Source: Alphaproteobacteria bacterium (lineage in GTDB: Bacteria; Pseudomonadota; Alphaproteobacteria; UBA9655). From it: 35,499 nucleotides of DNA. Position 1 is the first letter of the stretch, and each line of letters opens with the position of its first letter. Positions 7,975 through 16,559 of this stretch are shown one piece after another. Where the stretch lies: the NCBI GenBank assembly GCA_013815465.1, contig JACDGE010000017.1, positions 1-35,499 of the forward strand. The letters run 5' to 3'. A program made the translations under genes and the position numbers. The notes under the pieces are model-generated. The model saw nothing but the letters and a program-made list of their open reading frames with translations. It ran no database searches and was not told where the DNA came from.

Positions 7975-9879
7975 ATGTCGTCCATTTTTTCTCGTTCCCT
8001 TCCTGTGCTGATAATCATTTTTTTGCTTTCTCCGATCTCAGACCTTCAGGTCTCTGCACGATGGGGCGAAAAGGCTGAAGCAAGTGTAGAATGTTTGAGC
8101 AAAACGATGGTTTATACAGTGAATAAGGACGGTACTTGGACACTCGAATCGGACATTCAATTGAAGATTCTTACGGAAGCGGGAAGACAGGCTTTATCAA
8201 CCCAGACCTGTACCTATGATGCTACACGAAATACGGCTGAGGTACTAGAAGCGAGCACAGATAACAATGGGACAAAATCTATCGTTCCCAAAAATAGAAT
8301 AGAAGACAAGCCCTTAGCAAGCGATGCTCTAGGATTGAGAAAGCAACATCAAATTCTTATCCCTTTTGATCGTGTGGCCGTGGGGTCCATTCTTCATTTA
8401 AAATTAAAAGAACACTTTTTCAAGCCTGATTTTGAAAAGTATTTTTCTGCCTCTATAGGGTTTCAAGGAGGCTATTTGTGGAAAAAAATTGATGTTGTCA
8501 TTAACTCTGAATTGCCACTTATTTCAAATATTAATGATCCGCGTAATAGTTTAGATGTACGTGAGAACCAAGATAAATCAAAATATACTTTGCAAATAAA
8601 TTTAAAAAAACCGATTTATGAGCAACTTTTTGGCGAACCGGATCAATTTTATGGCGAACCTGCTCTTTATACCTCCATATTTGTTTCAACAGAAAGGGGG
8701 TTTGAAAGGCTCGGAAAACTCGAAGCCGCATTCTATCAACCCATACTGTCTTCACCGCTCCCTGAGGAACTCGAACGCATCCGAAAAATTGCAAGTAGCA
8801 TTAAGGACGAAACAGATTGTATCGATACAATCGTTGCTCATTTGATTGATAAAATAACCTATTTAGGGAACTGGAATATAGCTGAAGGGCATCTAGCTCC
8901 TCGCTCCCTTGAGGCTATTATCGCTTCAGGATCGGGGGACTGTAAGGAATATGCTTCTTGCCTTGCTGCAATTTTGAATAAGCTGGGACAAGGCTACAAC
9001 GCCAAAATTGCTCTTGTCGAAAGAAATGACGTCTATCTAGAAGAGGACGTGAAGCCAGCCTACAAACGCTCCTTTGATCACGCCATTGTTAAAGTTATTG
9101 GACCTTCCGGAAAAACTTATTGGGTTGACCCAACCAATAATGTGTCTATGGCAGGGGGAGTTTTTCCTGATATTGCAGACAGGCCAACCTTAGTCCTTGA
9201 TGCGGAAAATCCCACATATGAACGTATTCCCCCAATAGATTTTCGTCATGCCCTTTGTAAGGACGAACGCACCCTTACCATAACGAACGATGGGATTGTA
9301 AATACGAAGGGATCTTTTCATTTTGAGGGTGAGACTGCGAAATGTCTTACTGAAGGTTTAAAGATGCATCACCCTTCTGTAATAAAAGAAGGGATTGTTA
9401 GGCAAATGTGTGGAAGTAGTGATCCTATCGATCCAACTGTCAGCTTACCTGAGTGTACCTCCCATAAAGTTAAGCCTTTAAAGACGATCTTCAGTTATGG
9501 GGAAAAGCATACCATGACCCATACCAACCTTGGCGATGCTTTCCCTTTACTGGGCAATTGGTATAAAGCCTATACCTCAGCCTCTCAAACCCACGAAGGG
9601 GCACTCTATGTGGGGCATCCTGAAACCCTCATCAAAAAAAGGCTTTTTAAAAATGTTTCCGCCAAGAATCTGGAAAGGTTAGCCTTTTCTATTGAAACCC
9701 CTTGGTTAAATGCAAAACGAGAACTTGTCGTAACGGAAGAAGGTGTCGTTGTGACTGAAACAATTGAGAAGTTAAAAACGATTGTCTCAGCAAAAGATCT
9801 TAAATCAAAAGAGTTCGATAAACTGAAAGAAACTTTACGTAAATACTGTGATGGGGTTTCTATCGTTTTTTCTAAATGA
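7975..9879 (+). CDS. exported DUF3857 / transglutaminase-like protein
   Basis: A 634-aa protein with a signal peptide (hydrophobic VLIIIFLLSP at 11-20, cleavage probably after VSA at 28). Residues about 35-260 fit the DUF3857 beta-rich domain. Residues about 265-400 form a transglutaminase-like cysteine-protease fold with a complete triad: Cys323 in GSGDCKEYASCL, His369 in SFDHAIVKV and Asp385 in YWVDPTNN. A further beta-rich C-terminal part follows (about 430-634). The protein is probably periplasmic or exported. The substrate is unknown; relatives with this architecture are often annotated as transglutaminase-domain proteins and may act as proteases or peptide-modifying enzymes. The start has modest purine-rich sequence TTTAGAGG 5-6 bases before ATG. 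It is transcribed divergently from the S66 peptidase. Confidence 0.9.
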   Translation: MSSIFSRSLPVLIIIFLLSPISDLQVSARWGEKAEASVECLSKTMVYTVNKDGTWTLESDIQLKILTEAGRQALSTQTCTYDATRNTAEVLEASTDNNGTKSIVPKNRIEDKPLASDALGLRKQHQILIPFDRVAVGSILHLKLKEHFFKPDFEKYFSASIGFQGGYLWKKIDVVINSELPLISNINDPRNSLDVRENQDKSKYTLQINLKKPIYEQLFGEPDQFYGEPALYTSIFVSTERGFERLGKLEAAFYQPILSSPLPEELERIRKIASSIKDETDCIDTIVAHLIDKITYLGNWNIAEGHLAPRSLEAIIASGSGDCKEYASCLAAILNKLGQGYNAKIALVERNDVYLEEDVKPAYKRSFDHAIVKVIGPSGKTYWVDPTNNVSMAGGVFPDIADRPTLVLDAENPTYERIPPIDFRHALCKDERTLTITNDGIVNTKGSFHFEGETAKCLTEGLKMHHPSVIKEGIVRQMCGSSDPIDPTVSLPECTSHKVKPLKTIFSYGEKHTMTHTNLGDAFPLLGNWYKAYTSASQTHEGALYVGHPETLIKKRLFKNVSAKNLERLAFSIETPWLNAKRELVVTEEGVVVTETIEKLKTIVSAKDLKSKEFDKLKETLRKYCDGVSIVFSK

Positions 9880-10019
9880 AGAATTTGGAGAGGAGACTGA
9901 GAAAAGGTATTCACTATAAGCAGCTCGTAAGAGGAAAAGGCTGCTTCCGATCCATTAATCGTTTTTAAATCATTTTTTCTTATTGTAAAAAAATAATTAA
10001 AAATATTTTGGGGAGTAAA

Positions 10020-10949
10020 ATGAGTATAAAAAAATCAATATTTATAGCTTGCTTAAAAATGGGAAAGCGTAAAGAACGCCTAAGAAACGCTCAAAATAAA
10101 CCATTCGATGTGGAAAAGTCTCGAAAGTCTATAGAAATCTTGAACAAACTTATTGGATGGCTTCAACCTGTCAGAAATGATATTAAGCGGGAAATGACGC
10201 ATGTAGATGGAATGCCCGGCGTGCACATCGACAACCCCTCATCCACCCAACGCGTTATTCTTTATCTTCATGGGGGTGCATATATTAAGGGATTAAAGCA
10301 CCTCTCTTCACTATATCATTATTTTTCTGCTGAACTTGCTGTTGCTTGTGAAGCGGAAGTCTGGATGCCCGATTATCGGCTCGCGCCCGAATATCCTTAT
10401 CCTGCCGCGCTTGAAGATGTTTATGCAGCTTATCAAAGCTTACTTAGTAAAGGCGTGGAGCCCCGTCATCTATTTGTCATAGGGGACTCGGCAGGCGGTG
10501 GGCTGACGCTCGCGTTACTCATGAAATTAAGGGATGAAGGAAAACCTTTGCCAAAGGCCGCAGTGACGCTTTCTGCTTGGACAGACTTAGCTTTAACCGG
10601 AGAATCAATGATAAAGAGGGACGATCTCGATCCCATGCTTTCTTATAAGCCTGTGAGCGACGTTCCTCCTTTGATCATTCAGAAGGGTCAGGAAAAGGAT
10701 CCTTATATCTCTCCTTTGTATGGAAATTACAAAAATTTCCCTCCTTTAATGATGCTCGTAGGGGGACAAGAGATTTTATATGATGATACGCTTCGGGTTG
10801 TAGAAAAAGCGAAGAAAGCTGGTGTTAACGTGACACTCGAAATTGAGGAGGAAATGCCTCATGTTTATCCCGTCTTTGCAGGGATTCTGCCTGAAGGTAA
10901 AAAAGCAATTGAACACATTTCTTTATTTGTCAAAAAAAATGTGGTTTAG
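10020..10949 (+). CDS. alpha/beta hydrolase, HSL-type esterase/lipase (family IV)
   Basis: A 309-aa serine hydrolase of the hormone-sensitive-lipase group. The oxyanion-hole motif LYLHGGAY is at 81-88, the nucleophile Ser157 is in GDSAGGG, the acid is Asp255 or Asp256 in ILYDDTLRV, and the His is His281 in MPHVYP. The conserved DYRLAPEYPYPAALED segment (118-133) is typical. There is no signal peptide, so it is predicted cytoplasmic, acting on short acyl esters. ATG 10020 has TGGGGAG 5-6 bases upstream and is preferred over the TTG at 10008, which lies within that ribosome-binding site. The N-terminal 60 residues form a basic helical cap. Confidence 0.93.
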   Translation: MSIKKSIFIACLKMGKRKERLRNAQNKPFDVEKSRKSIEILNKLIGWLQPVRNDIKREMTHVDGMPGVHIDNPSSTQRVILYLHGGAYIKGLKHLSSLYHYFSAELAVACEAEVWMPDYRLAPEYPYPAALEDVYAAYQSLLSKGVEPRHLFVIGDSAGGGLTLALLMKLRDEGKPLPKAAVTLSAWTDLALTGESMIKRDDLDPMLSYKPVSDVPPLIIQKGQEKDPYISPLYGNYKNFPPLMMLVGGQEILYDDTLRVVEKAKKAGVNVTLEIEEEMPHVYPVFAGILPEGKKAIEHISLFVKKNVV

Positions 10950-11037
10950 TTTCCCCTGGGCATCCGTTGGAAAAATTTATGAATAGATTCCGTCATATAG
11001 AAACATACACCCCTCAAATTTTCCTAAAATTTTTTTC

Positions 11038-11066
11038 TTGACCGGTTTGAAAAGGCGGATTATTCT
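11038..11066 (+). promoter_or_regulatory. strong sigma70-type promoter for the 64-aa ORF
   Basis: TTGACC (11038-11043), a spacer of exactly 17 bp (11044-11060) and TATTCT (11061-11066). Transcription would begin near 11073 and give an 80-90-nt leader before ATG 11159. Good spacing and two good hexamers make it one of the best promoter matches in the window. Confidence 0.6.
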
Positions 11067-11158
11067 CAGACTACCCTGTTCATGGTGAGCAGAGCGTGAC
11101 GAGTAAATGTAACAGCATCTACCCGCCACTCATCACAACGATACTTGGAGGTATCATT

Positions 11159-11353
11159 ATGACTAATATGAAATTAGCCTACATTGAGCATATTTCTCAA
11201 CTATTAATTAAAAAAATTAAAAACGTGAATCATCTTGTCGCCAACTCATGGTACGAACTTGAGTTGGTTCGACAAGATGTGCGTGAAATTACAAAAGCTT
11301 ATGAAGAATGGCTTGCCGAAATGAATGAGACATTCGATGAACTTGATTCATAA
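11159..11353 (+). CDS. 64-aa hypothetical protein with a hairpin inside the coding region
   Basis: ATG 11159 has an ideal ribosome-binding site (TTGGAGG, 7 bases upstream). The 64 residues (MTNMKLAYIEHISQLLIKK to NETFDELDS) look all-helical and amphipathic with an acidic C-terminus. No family is recognised. A well-placed promoter lies at 11038-11066. The centre of the gene (11231-11279) is a near-perfect inverted repeat, so either the mRNA folds strongly there or a palindrome was inserted in frame. A longer frame starting at 11096 has no ribosome-binding site and is not preferred. Confidence 0.6.
   Translation: MTNMKLAYIEHISQLLIKKIKNVNHLVANSWYELELVRQDVREITKAYEEWLAEMNETFDELDS
11231..11279. 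repeat. 18-bp-stem inverted repeat inside the 64-aa ORF
   Basis: CATCTTGTCG + CCAACTCA (11231-11248) pair with TGAGTTGG + CGACAAGATG (11260-11267 and 11270-11279). There is an 11-nt loop and a 2-nt bulge (TT at 11268-11269). It encodes HLVANSWYELELVRQDV within the ORF. Confidence 0.85.
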
Positions 11354-11811
11354 GCTGACGCAGACCCTGACTAAAGACTAATCTGCGGACTTTTAAGATA
11401 GGGTGAAGGGATTGCAACAATGCAGTTTCTTCACTCTTTTGTTTCCTCATGAATAGAATTTTCTCTGCTCGTTTCCTTATCGTGACGATCTTCCTGAGAC
11501 CACGCCACACAGGTTTTTCAGGGGAAGTGATGACCCCGGTGGGGGCGTTTTATAGTGCATTAAGTTGAAGATGCCTCAACTCCTCAGGTGTCATGCTGAA
11601 ATAAATTCAGTATGACAGTCTGGAGAGGTCATGATGGCTATGTGATCTCCAATTCAAACTAACTCACTATATAAAGAGGCGTGCCATTTGTAGCAAGGAT
11701 TTCTCTGCGATTTAGAGGCGTTTACCGTCCTAAACAACCGTTATTTTACCAATATTTCGAAATCTATGTTATATTATCGTACCGCTGTGTTTTTAAAGGA
11801 TAGGTTTAGCG
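11354..11811. other. 458-bp intergenic region with one hairpin repeat
   Basis: No convincing gene. A minus-strand frame at 11289-11510 is basic and overlaps the 64-aa gene, so it looks spurious. A hairpin at 11589-11617 (TGTCATGCTGAA, loop ATAAA, TTCAGTATGACA; one mismatch) resembles the GTCATGCTGAA unit in the element at 385-523. The last 60 bp upstream of ampG are AT-rich, with TATATT near 11768 as a possible -10. Confidence 0.5.
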
Positions 11812-13128
11812 TTGATTCACTCGTGGAAAGCAAGTCTTTTAACCTTTTGTGATAGGCGCATTCTCTCGATTTTCCTTTTTGGATTTTCAAGCGGGTTGCC
11901 CTTTTTGCTGACCCTTTCAACTCTCACCCTCTGGCTCAAAGAATCAGGTCTCAATAATAGAACAATTGGTCTTTTTGTTATCGCTACCATTCCGTATACC
12001 TTTAAATTTCTTTGGGGACCGATGGTGGATCGTATACGGATTCCCTTGCTTTTTGATCTTTTAGGTCAGCGGCGTAGCTGGGCTCTTGTCTCCCAACTCG
12101 CTCTTATTTTTATGTTGGTTGGATTGGGAGAGTCAGATCCAAAAGAATATATTTTCCAAACGGCTTTGTGGGCTTTTGGTGTGGCCTTTTTTTCCGCTAT
12201 TCAAGATATTGCCGTTGAATCTTATCGTATTGAAATTATCGATGAATACCAACAAGGTTCTGCGGCCTCTGCCACTTACCTTGGGTATCGAATGGGGATG
12301 ATGGCCTCGGGCGTGGGTGCCCTCTATCTTGCCGCAATTTTTTCATGGCAAACGGCCTATTTGGTCATGGCAGCGCTTGTCATGCTCGGTGTTCTGACAA
12401 CTTTCCTTAGCCCTTCTCCTCCCAATTTTGAGATTGACAGGGCGACACCCCCGAAACAGACACGGCGAAAACTATATGATCAGCTTCGAGAATGGATAAG
12501 GCTCACCTACGGAGTTCCTCTTAAGGATCTTTTACGGACGATAGACTGGCGCATTGTTTTTGCTTTTATTTTTTTTTATAAGGTTGGAGATACAACCCTT
12601 AGCGTAATGAACACGCCTTTCTTAGTGGAGCTAGGGTTCAGTAAGCTTGAAATTGCTAATGTAGCAAAATTTTTTGGCATTTCTTCGATGATGATAGGGG
12701 GTATTGTCGGCGGAATTTTACTCAATCGTTTTGGTATTCTTGCCTGCCTCATCCTCTGCGCGGCTCTACATGTTTTGACATCCCTGATGTTTGTGGTTCA
12801 AACCTTCGCAGGGTGTGATCTTAACGTGCTTATTTTTACGATTGGTTTTGAAAATCTAAGCTGTGGGCTAGGTGCTGCTTCTTTTATCGCCTATCTTTCG
12901 AGTCTTTGCCATACGCCTTATACGGCGACGCATTTTGCTCTTCTCTCATCCTTTGGATCTTTAGCACGTATCTTGCTTTCGGTTTTCTCCGGTTTTTTGG
13001 CAGACTTGCTTCCGTGGTCTCTCTTTTTTACGTTTACAGCTATTGCCTCTTTGCCCTGTTTATTTCTTTTAGTGTATGCTTCCCGTCACTTTCCTTCTTC
13101 TCCTTCATTCCTCAGAACGGCTACCTAA
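11812..13128 (+). CDS. ampG: AmpG-family muropeptide permease (MFS)
   Basis: A 438-aa major-facilitator permease with about 12 membrane segments. The N-terminal stretch FLFGFSSGLPFLLTLSTLTLWLKESG followed by IPYTFKFLWGPMVDR is strongly AmpG-like; AmpG imports GlcNAc-anhydroMurNAc and its peptides from the periplasm. DIAVESYRIEI and YRMGMMASG are further conserved loops. The start is TTG 11812, because the conserved region begins at once and no ATG precedes it. AAGGA lies 11 bases upstream, which is slightly far. The 3' end overlaps the convergent anmK end by 24 bp, and AnmK acts downstream in the same recycling pathway. Confidence 0.93.
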   Translation: MIHSWKASLLTFCDRRILSIFLFGFSSGLPFLLTLSTLTLWLKESGLNNRTIGLFVIATIPYTFKFLWGPMVDRIRIPLLFDLLGQRRSWALVSQLALIFMLVGLGESDPKEYIFQTALWAFGVAFFSAIQDIAVESYRIEIIDEYQQGSAASATYLGYRMGMMASGVGALYLAAIFSWQTAYLVMAALVMLGVLTTFLSPSPPNFEIDRATPPKQTRRKLYDQLREWIRLTYGVPLKDLLRTIDWRIVFAFIFFYKVGDTTLSVMNTPFLVELGFSKLEIANVAKFFGISSMMIGGIVGGILLNRFGILACLILCAALHVLTSLMFVVQTFAGCDLNVLIFTIGFENLSCGLGAASFIAYLSSLCHTPYTATHFALLSSFGSLARILLSVFSGFLADLLPWSLFFTFTAIASLPCLFLLVYASRHFPSSPSFLRTAT

Positions 13129-16100
13129 ACACAGCCTTCCCCCGCTTAAAGGATAGGGAACGCCCGTTGTGCCTGGGAGGCTAAGGGGGAGTTGTTTCAA
13201 GGATCTCACGGCGAGATAGGCAAAGGCCTGGGCTTCCAATGCATCCCCGTCCCATCCTTGATCACTGACTTTTGTTATGGGAGCTTTTAGGCGATCAGCC
13301 ATCATTCTTAGAAGAGTGACATTATGGGCCCCTCCGCCGGCAACGAGGTAAGAGGTGGGTCGCTCTGATAAATGGTCCAAAGCTTTTTCCAAGGTGGCTG
13401 CCGTAAGGGCCGTTAATGTTGCAACACCATCTTCAAAGGGGAGGGGGCGTACATCCTCTAGGAAGACCTTAAAGGTTCCCCGGTCTAAGGATTTAGGGGC
13501 TGCTTGGTTGAAATAGGCGTGGATCAGCCATTTGTCTAACAGTTTTGGGTTCACCTGACCAAGGGCTGCAATTTTTCCATTTTCATCCCAAGGAAGATCC
13601 GTATTTTCCCTCACCCAGTCATCGATGAGGCCGTTTCCTGGCCCCGTATCGAAGGCAATTAGCTCATCGTCTCGAGGGCCTATCCAAGTGATGTTGGCCA
13701 CCCCTCCGATATTGATGATGGCTAAGGGTTTGGGTAAATTTTTCGCAAGCGCTTGATGGAACAGAGGGACGAAGGGCGCCCCTTGCCCTCCATGGGCGAT
13801 GTCGTTGAGGCGAAACTGGTCAATGACGGGAACCTGGGTGAGGGTGGCTAGCAGATATCCATCGCCGATGATATGGGTCTCTCCGCGTTCTCCATGGCGT
13901 TGAGGCGGCTTGTGATAAAGGGTTTGGCCGTGGAATCCCATCACCTCGATGTTTTTAGGCTGCAGCCCTGCTTTGCGTAAAAGCTCCGCGACAACGTGGG
14001 CATGGAGTTCCGTAATGGTGCGTTCCAGCTCTGCGATTTCTGGCCCTGGGACGTGGCCATAGGCTTTGAGGATGGCTTTCTTTACGGGCTCAGGATAGGG
14101 GATAAAGTGGGTAGGTCCAAACGATTTGATGGACAGCCCATCTGTCTCCAGAAGGGCCGCATCAATTCCATCCCCGGATGTCCCTGACATAAGGCCAAGG
14201 GCTATGAGGGGACGTTTGTGTGTGGTGTCTGTGTTGTTTATATTTCGTCCTCTGTTTCCTGAATTGGGCTCTCCAAACCCCTTGTAGCGTCCTTTTCCTT
14301 CTGAACCAAGGTCAAAACAACCCCCCTGCATTCCCTCTAAAAGCGCCTCACATATCTGCGGGTAGCCATCCTTGGCACTGGCCATAGCGCGGACGACATT
14401 CCCTTCATAGGCTGGATTGAGGTCCCCAAAGAAGCTGACTTTTTGCTCGCCCTTGTAAGATAAGAGAACGCCGTCTCTCTCATCCAGGTCTTCTTGCTCT
14501 AAAAACGCAGGAGGAAGGGTACCGGTTGCAACCAGTAGGGTGCGGCAGGGCAGGGACTCAACCCCTGTGGATGTTTGGACAAGGAGAGCTTCGATGTGAC
14601 CCTCGGCATCGACGAGGATCTCAAGAGGAGTCGCGTTTTCCCGGAAGGTGACCCCTTCTGCCATGGCCAGCTGGAGTTCTTTGTGGTTGAGCCGATAGGC
14701 CGGCGAGTCCTGAAGGGTTTTGCGATACACAATGGTTGCTCTGCAATTTCTCTCCTCGGGCGTCATTCCCGCGAAGGCGGGAACCCAGGGAAAGTTCGTT
14801 TTGCTGAAAATTTTTTCCTGGGTCCCCGACTCGCGCTTCGCGCTCTCGGGGATGACGCTCAAAGATTTTAAACTCGCATAAGCCAAAGCTTCCGTGGCTG
14901 TATCCACGGCCGTAAGACCTCCGCCAATGACCAAGATGGGAGATTCAATCTCTAAATCATTTCTACCTTTTAGCTGAAGATCAACTAGAAATCGCGCAGC
15001 GGGGATGATGCCCTTGATGCCCTCATGGGGAATGGAGAGGGTGTTTGAGCGGCCCGCCCCTAGGCATAGGGCCACATGATCAAAGCCTTGTGCAAAGGCT
15101 GTCGAAAGAGAGAGGTCTCGGCCTAATTGGGTACGGTCTTGTAGGGTAAAGAGCGAGCGTCGTTCCAATAACAGCCGCACCAGATCCAGATAATTTTTAT
15201 CCCACCGGGGCGTAATTCCATATTCCATAACACCGCCAAAGCCCCCGATTGTTCGTTGGCTCAGAGGAGTTTTAAAGTTAGACCACTCTCTGATGGGTTC
15301 GGTTGAAAGGTGAGAGGGCAGGGGCTCGATCTTAAATCTGTCGATTCCATGAACCTGGTGGCCCTCATTCAACAAATAATGTGCAAGGGTAAAGCCCGCT
15401 GGGCCCATACCGGCCACAAGCACTCTATATCCGGAAGGGTGTTTGGGGAAGGGGCGCTTCAGGTTCAGGGGGTTCCAGCGGGAAAGCAGGCTGTAAATTT
15501 CCACGCCCCAAGGCAGATTGAGAATGCTGTCCAGAGTTTCCGATTCAATGCTGGGGATGTCAACCGGGTCTTGTTTTTGAAAAATGCACGCTTTCTCGCA
15601 ATCGTTGCAAATGCGGTGGCCTGTAGCTGCTACCATGGGGTTGTCCACCATAATCATGGCAAGAGCGCCCAATACATAGCCTTGGGTGCGGAGAGTATTC
15701 ATTTCTGATATCTTCTGGCCCAAGGGGCATCCTTTGAGGCCTTCTGAAAGCCCCTTCGCGCAGGAATCTTTGCTCTGGTTGTGGCAGAGAATGCAGTAAT
15801 GGGCCTGGTCGAGGGCATCGCGTGTATGGACACTTGGTGTGGTACAGTCAAATCCTTTTCGCTGGATTCTATCGGGTGACCTTAAAAGATTTTCCTCACG
15901 ATTTACGGGGAATAGGGATTCGGGATTGGTTTTTCTGGGCAATCTAAAGAGGGTTGTTGGTTTGTCCTGATGTATAGACCAGGCTGCATATCGGGTAGCT
16001 AGGGTTAAGAATTCCTGATGTGCTTCCCTATCTTCAAGAGCTGTAAGGGTATGTCGGGCAAAGGCTAAGTCCGAATACTTTTCTTTTAAAAATATTGCTA

Positions 16101-16503
16101 TGTCTGGTTGGAGATAGGATCCATCGAACCGTTGAGCTTCCTCTTGTGAATAAGCTTTTGCCGCTTGGCGCTGCACAAATAAGCGCTTGCAGCGATAGAG
16201 AGGGGCGAGGTGATAGGTCAGATCTTGTAAAGTTTGTATTTCTTTCTCAATACCAAAAAAGATCCCCATAAAATCTTCAACATGAGGGGCAAGGTCAATC
16301 AGGAGAGCGCTCTCTTCCATTTTTGTGAGAGAGGATTGGCGAGCGTTTTTTAAACGGGTTGTAAGATCTAGGGAGTGTTCCTCCAAAAAAGACAAGAAGA
16401 TATTGTCCAGCTTTTCAAGAGCTGAAGCGTCATAAAGATCATGAAAAGAAAAGTTGAAGGATAGAAACTTAGGCTTATTAACAAATTGAATCATATAAAT
16501 CAT
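13105..16503 (-). CDS. fusion: GltD-like FAD/NAD(P) oxidoreductase + anhydro-N-acetylmuramic acid kinase (AnmK)
   Basis: One uninterrupted 1132-aa frame. Residues about 1-210 are helical and unassigned. Residues 237-306 hold cysteines for Fe-S clusters (C237, C240, C248, C259, then C299, C302, C306), as in GltD-type proteins. A first FAD-binding VLVAGMGPAG is at 361-370 and a second dinucleotide motif ILVIGGGLTA at 523-532. CATLLVATGT-like sequence (about 653-662) and a FAD-contact FFGDLNP (691-697) follow. A low-complexity linker covers about 729-763. Residues 764-1132 (369 aa) are a complete AnmK beginning IALGLMSGTSGDGIDAALL and ending TTGVPYPLSGG; AnmK phosphorylates anhydroMurNAc to MurNAc-6-P. 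No plausible independent AnmK start is visible: the only nearby ATG (14190) lies inside the MSGTSG nucleotide loop. Residues about 549-582 are a palindromic insertion. The 3' end overlaps ampG. Confidence 0.88.
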   Translation of the reverse strand: MIYMIQFVNKPKFLSFNFSFHDLYDASALEKLDNIFLSFLEEHSLDLTTRLKNARQSSLTKMEESALLIDLAPHVEDFMGIFFGIEKEIQTLQDLTYHLAPLYRCKRLFVQRQAAKAYSQEEAQRFDGSYLQPDIAIFLKEKYSDLAFARHTLTALEDREAHQEFLTLATRYAAWSIHQDKPTTLFRLPRKTNPESLFPVNREENLLRSPDRIQRKGFDCTTPSVHTRDALDQAHYCILCHNQSKDSCAKGLSEGLKGCPLGQKISEMNTLRTQGYVLGALAMIMVDNPMVAATGHRICNDCEKACIFQKQDPVDIPSIESETLDSILNLPWGVEIYSLLSRWNPLNLKRPFPKHPSGYRVLVAGMGPAGFTLAHYLLNEGHQVHGIDRFKIEPLPSHLSTEPIREWSNFKTPLSQRTIGGFGGVMEYGITPRWDKNYLDLVRLLLERRSLFTLQDRTQLGRDLSLSTAFAQGFDHVALCLGAGRSNTLSIPHEGIKGIIPAARFLVDLQLKGRNDLEIESPILVIGGGLTAVDTATEALAYASLKSLSVIPESAKRESGTQEKIFSKTNFPWVPAFAGMTPEERNCRATIVYRKTLQDSPAYRLNHKELQLAMAEGVTFRENATPLEILVDAEGHIEALLVQTSTGVESLPCRTLLVATGTLPPAFLEQEDLDERDGVLLSYKGEQKVSFFGDLNPAYEGNVVRAMASAKDGYPQICEALLEGMQGGCFDLGSEGKGRYKGFGEPNSGNRGRNINNTDTTHKRPLIALGLMSGTSGDGIDAALLETDGLSIKSFGPTHFIPYPEPVKKAILKAYGHVPGPEIAELERTITELHAHVVAELLRKAGLQPKNIEVMGFHGQTLYHKPPQRHGERGETHIIGDGYLLATLTQVPVIDQFRLNDIAHGGQGAPFVPLFHQALAKNLPKPLAIINIGGVANITWIGPRDDELIAFDTGPGNGLIDDWVRENTDLPWDENGKIAALGQVNPKLLDKWLIHAYFNQAAPKSLDRGTFKVFLEDVRPLPFEDGVATLTALTAATLEKALDHLSERPTSYLVAGGGAHNVTLLRMMADRLKAPITKVSDQGWDGDALEAQAFAYLAVRSLKQLPLSLPGTTGVPYPLSGGRLCLGSRSEE
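14760..14858. repeat. in-frame palindromic element inside the GltD-like domain
   Basis: Exactly 99 bp (33 codons) bounded by inverted arms, GCGTCATTCCC at 14760-14770 and GGGGATGACGC at 14848-14858. Inner arms GGGAACCCAGG and CCTGGGTCCCC also pair. Two sub-hairpins are CCCGC-GAAG-GCGGG and the CG-rich stretch around 14826-14850. Translated on the minus strand it gives a hydrophilic segment ending WVPAFAGMTPE, placed between a Rossmann strand/helix and the CRATIVYRK strand. It resembles in concept the Rickettsia palindromic elements that sit in frame within genes. Confidence 0.85.
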
Positions 16504-16559
16504 TCCATTTAGGATGTATTGACTCTATAAGCTTTAACTTTTTAAATCAACCGTAAACA

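Noticed and set aside
11289-11510. 73-aa minus-strand frame
   Set aside because: It overlaps the better-supported 64-aa gene, has no ribosome-binding site and no recognisable motif.
14186-14260. Separate start for anmK
   Set aside because: The only nearby start codon, ATG 14190, lies within the MSGTSG loop and would remove the first beta strand; no GTG or TTG with a ribosome-binding site is visible.
15310-15708. 132-aa plus-strand frame
   Set aside because: It is antisense to the Cys-cluster region of the GltD-like domain, and the minus-strand frame has clear motifs.
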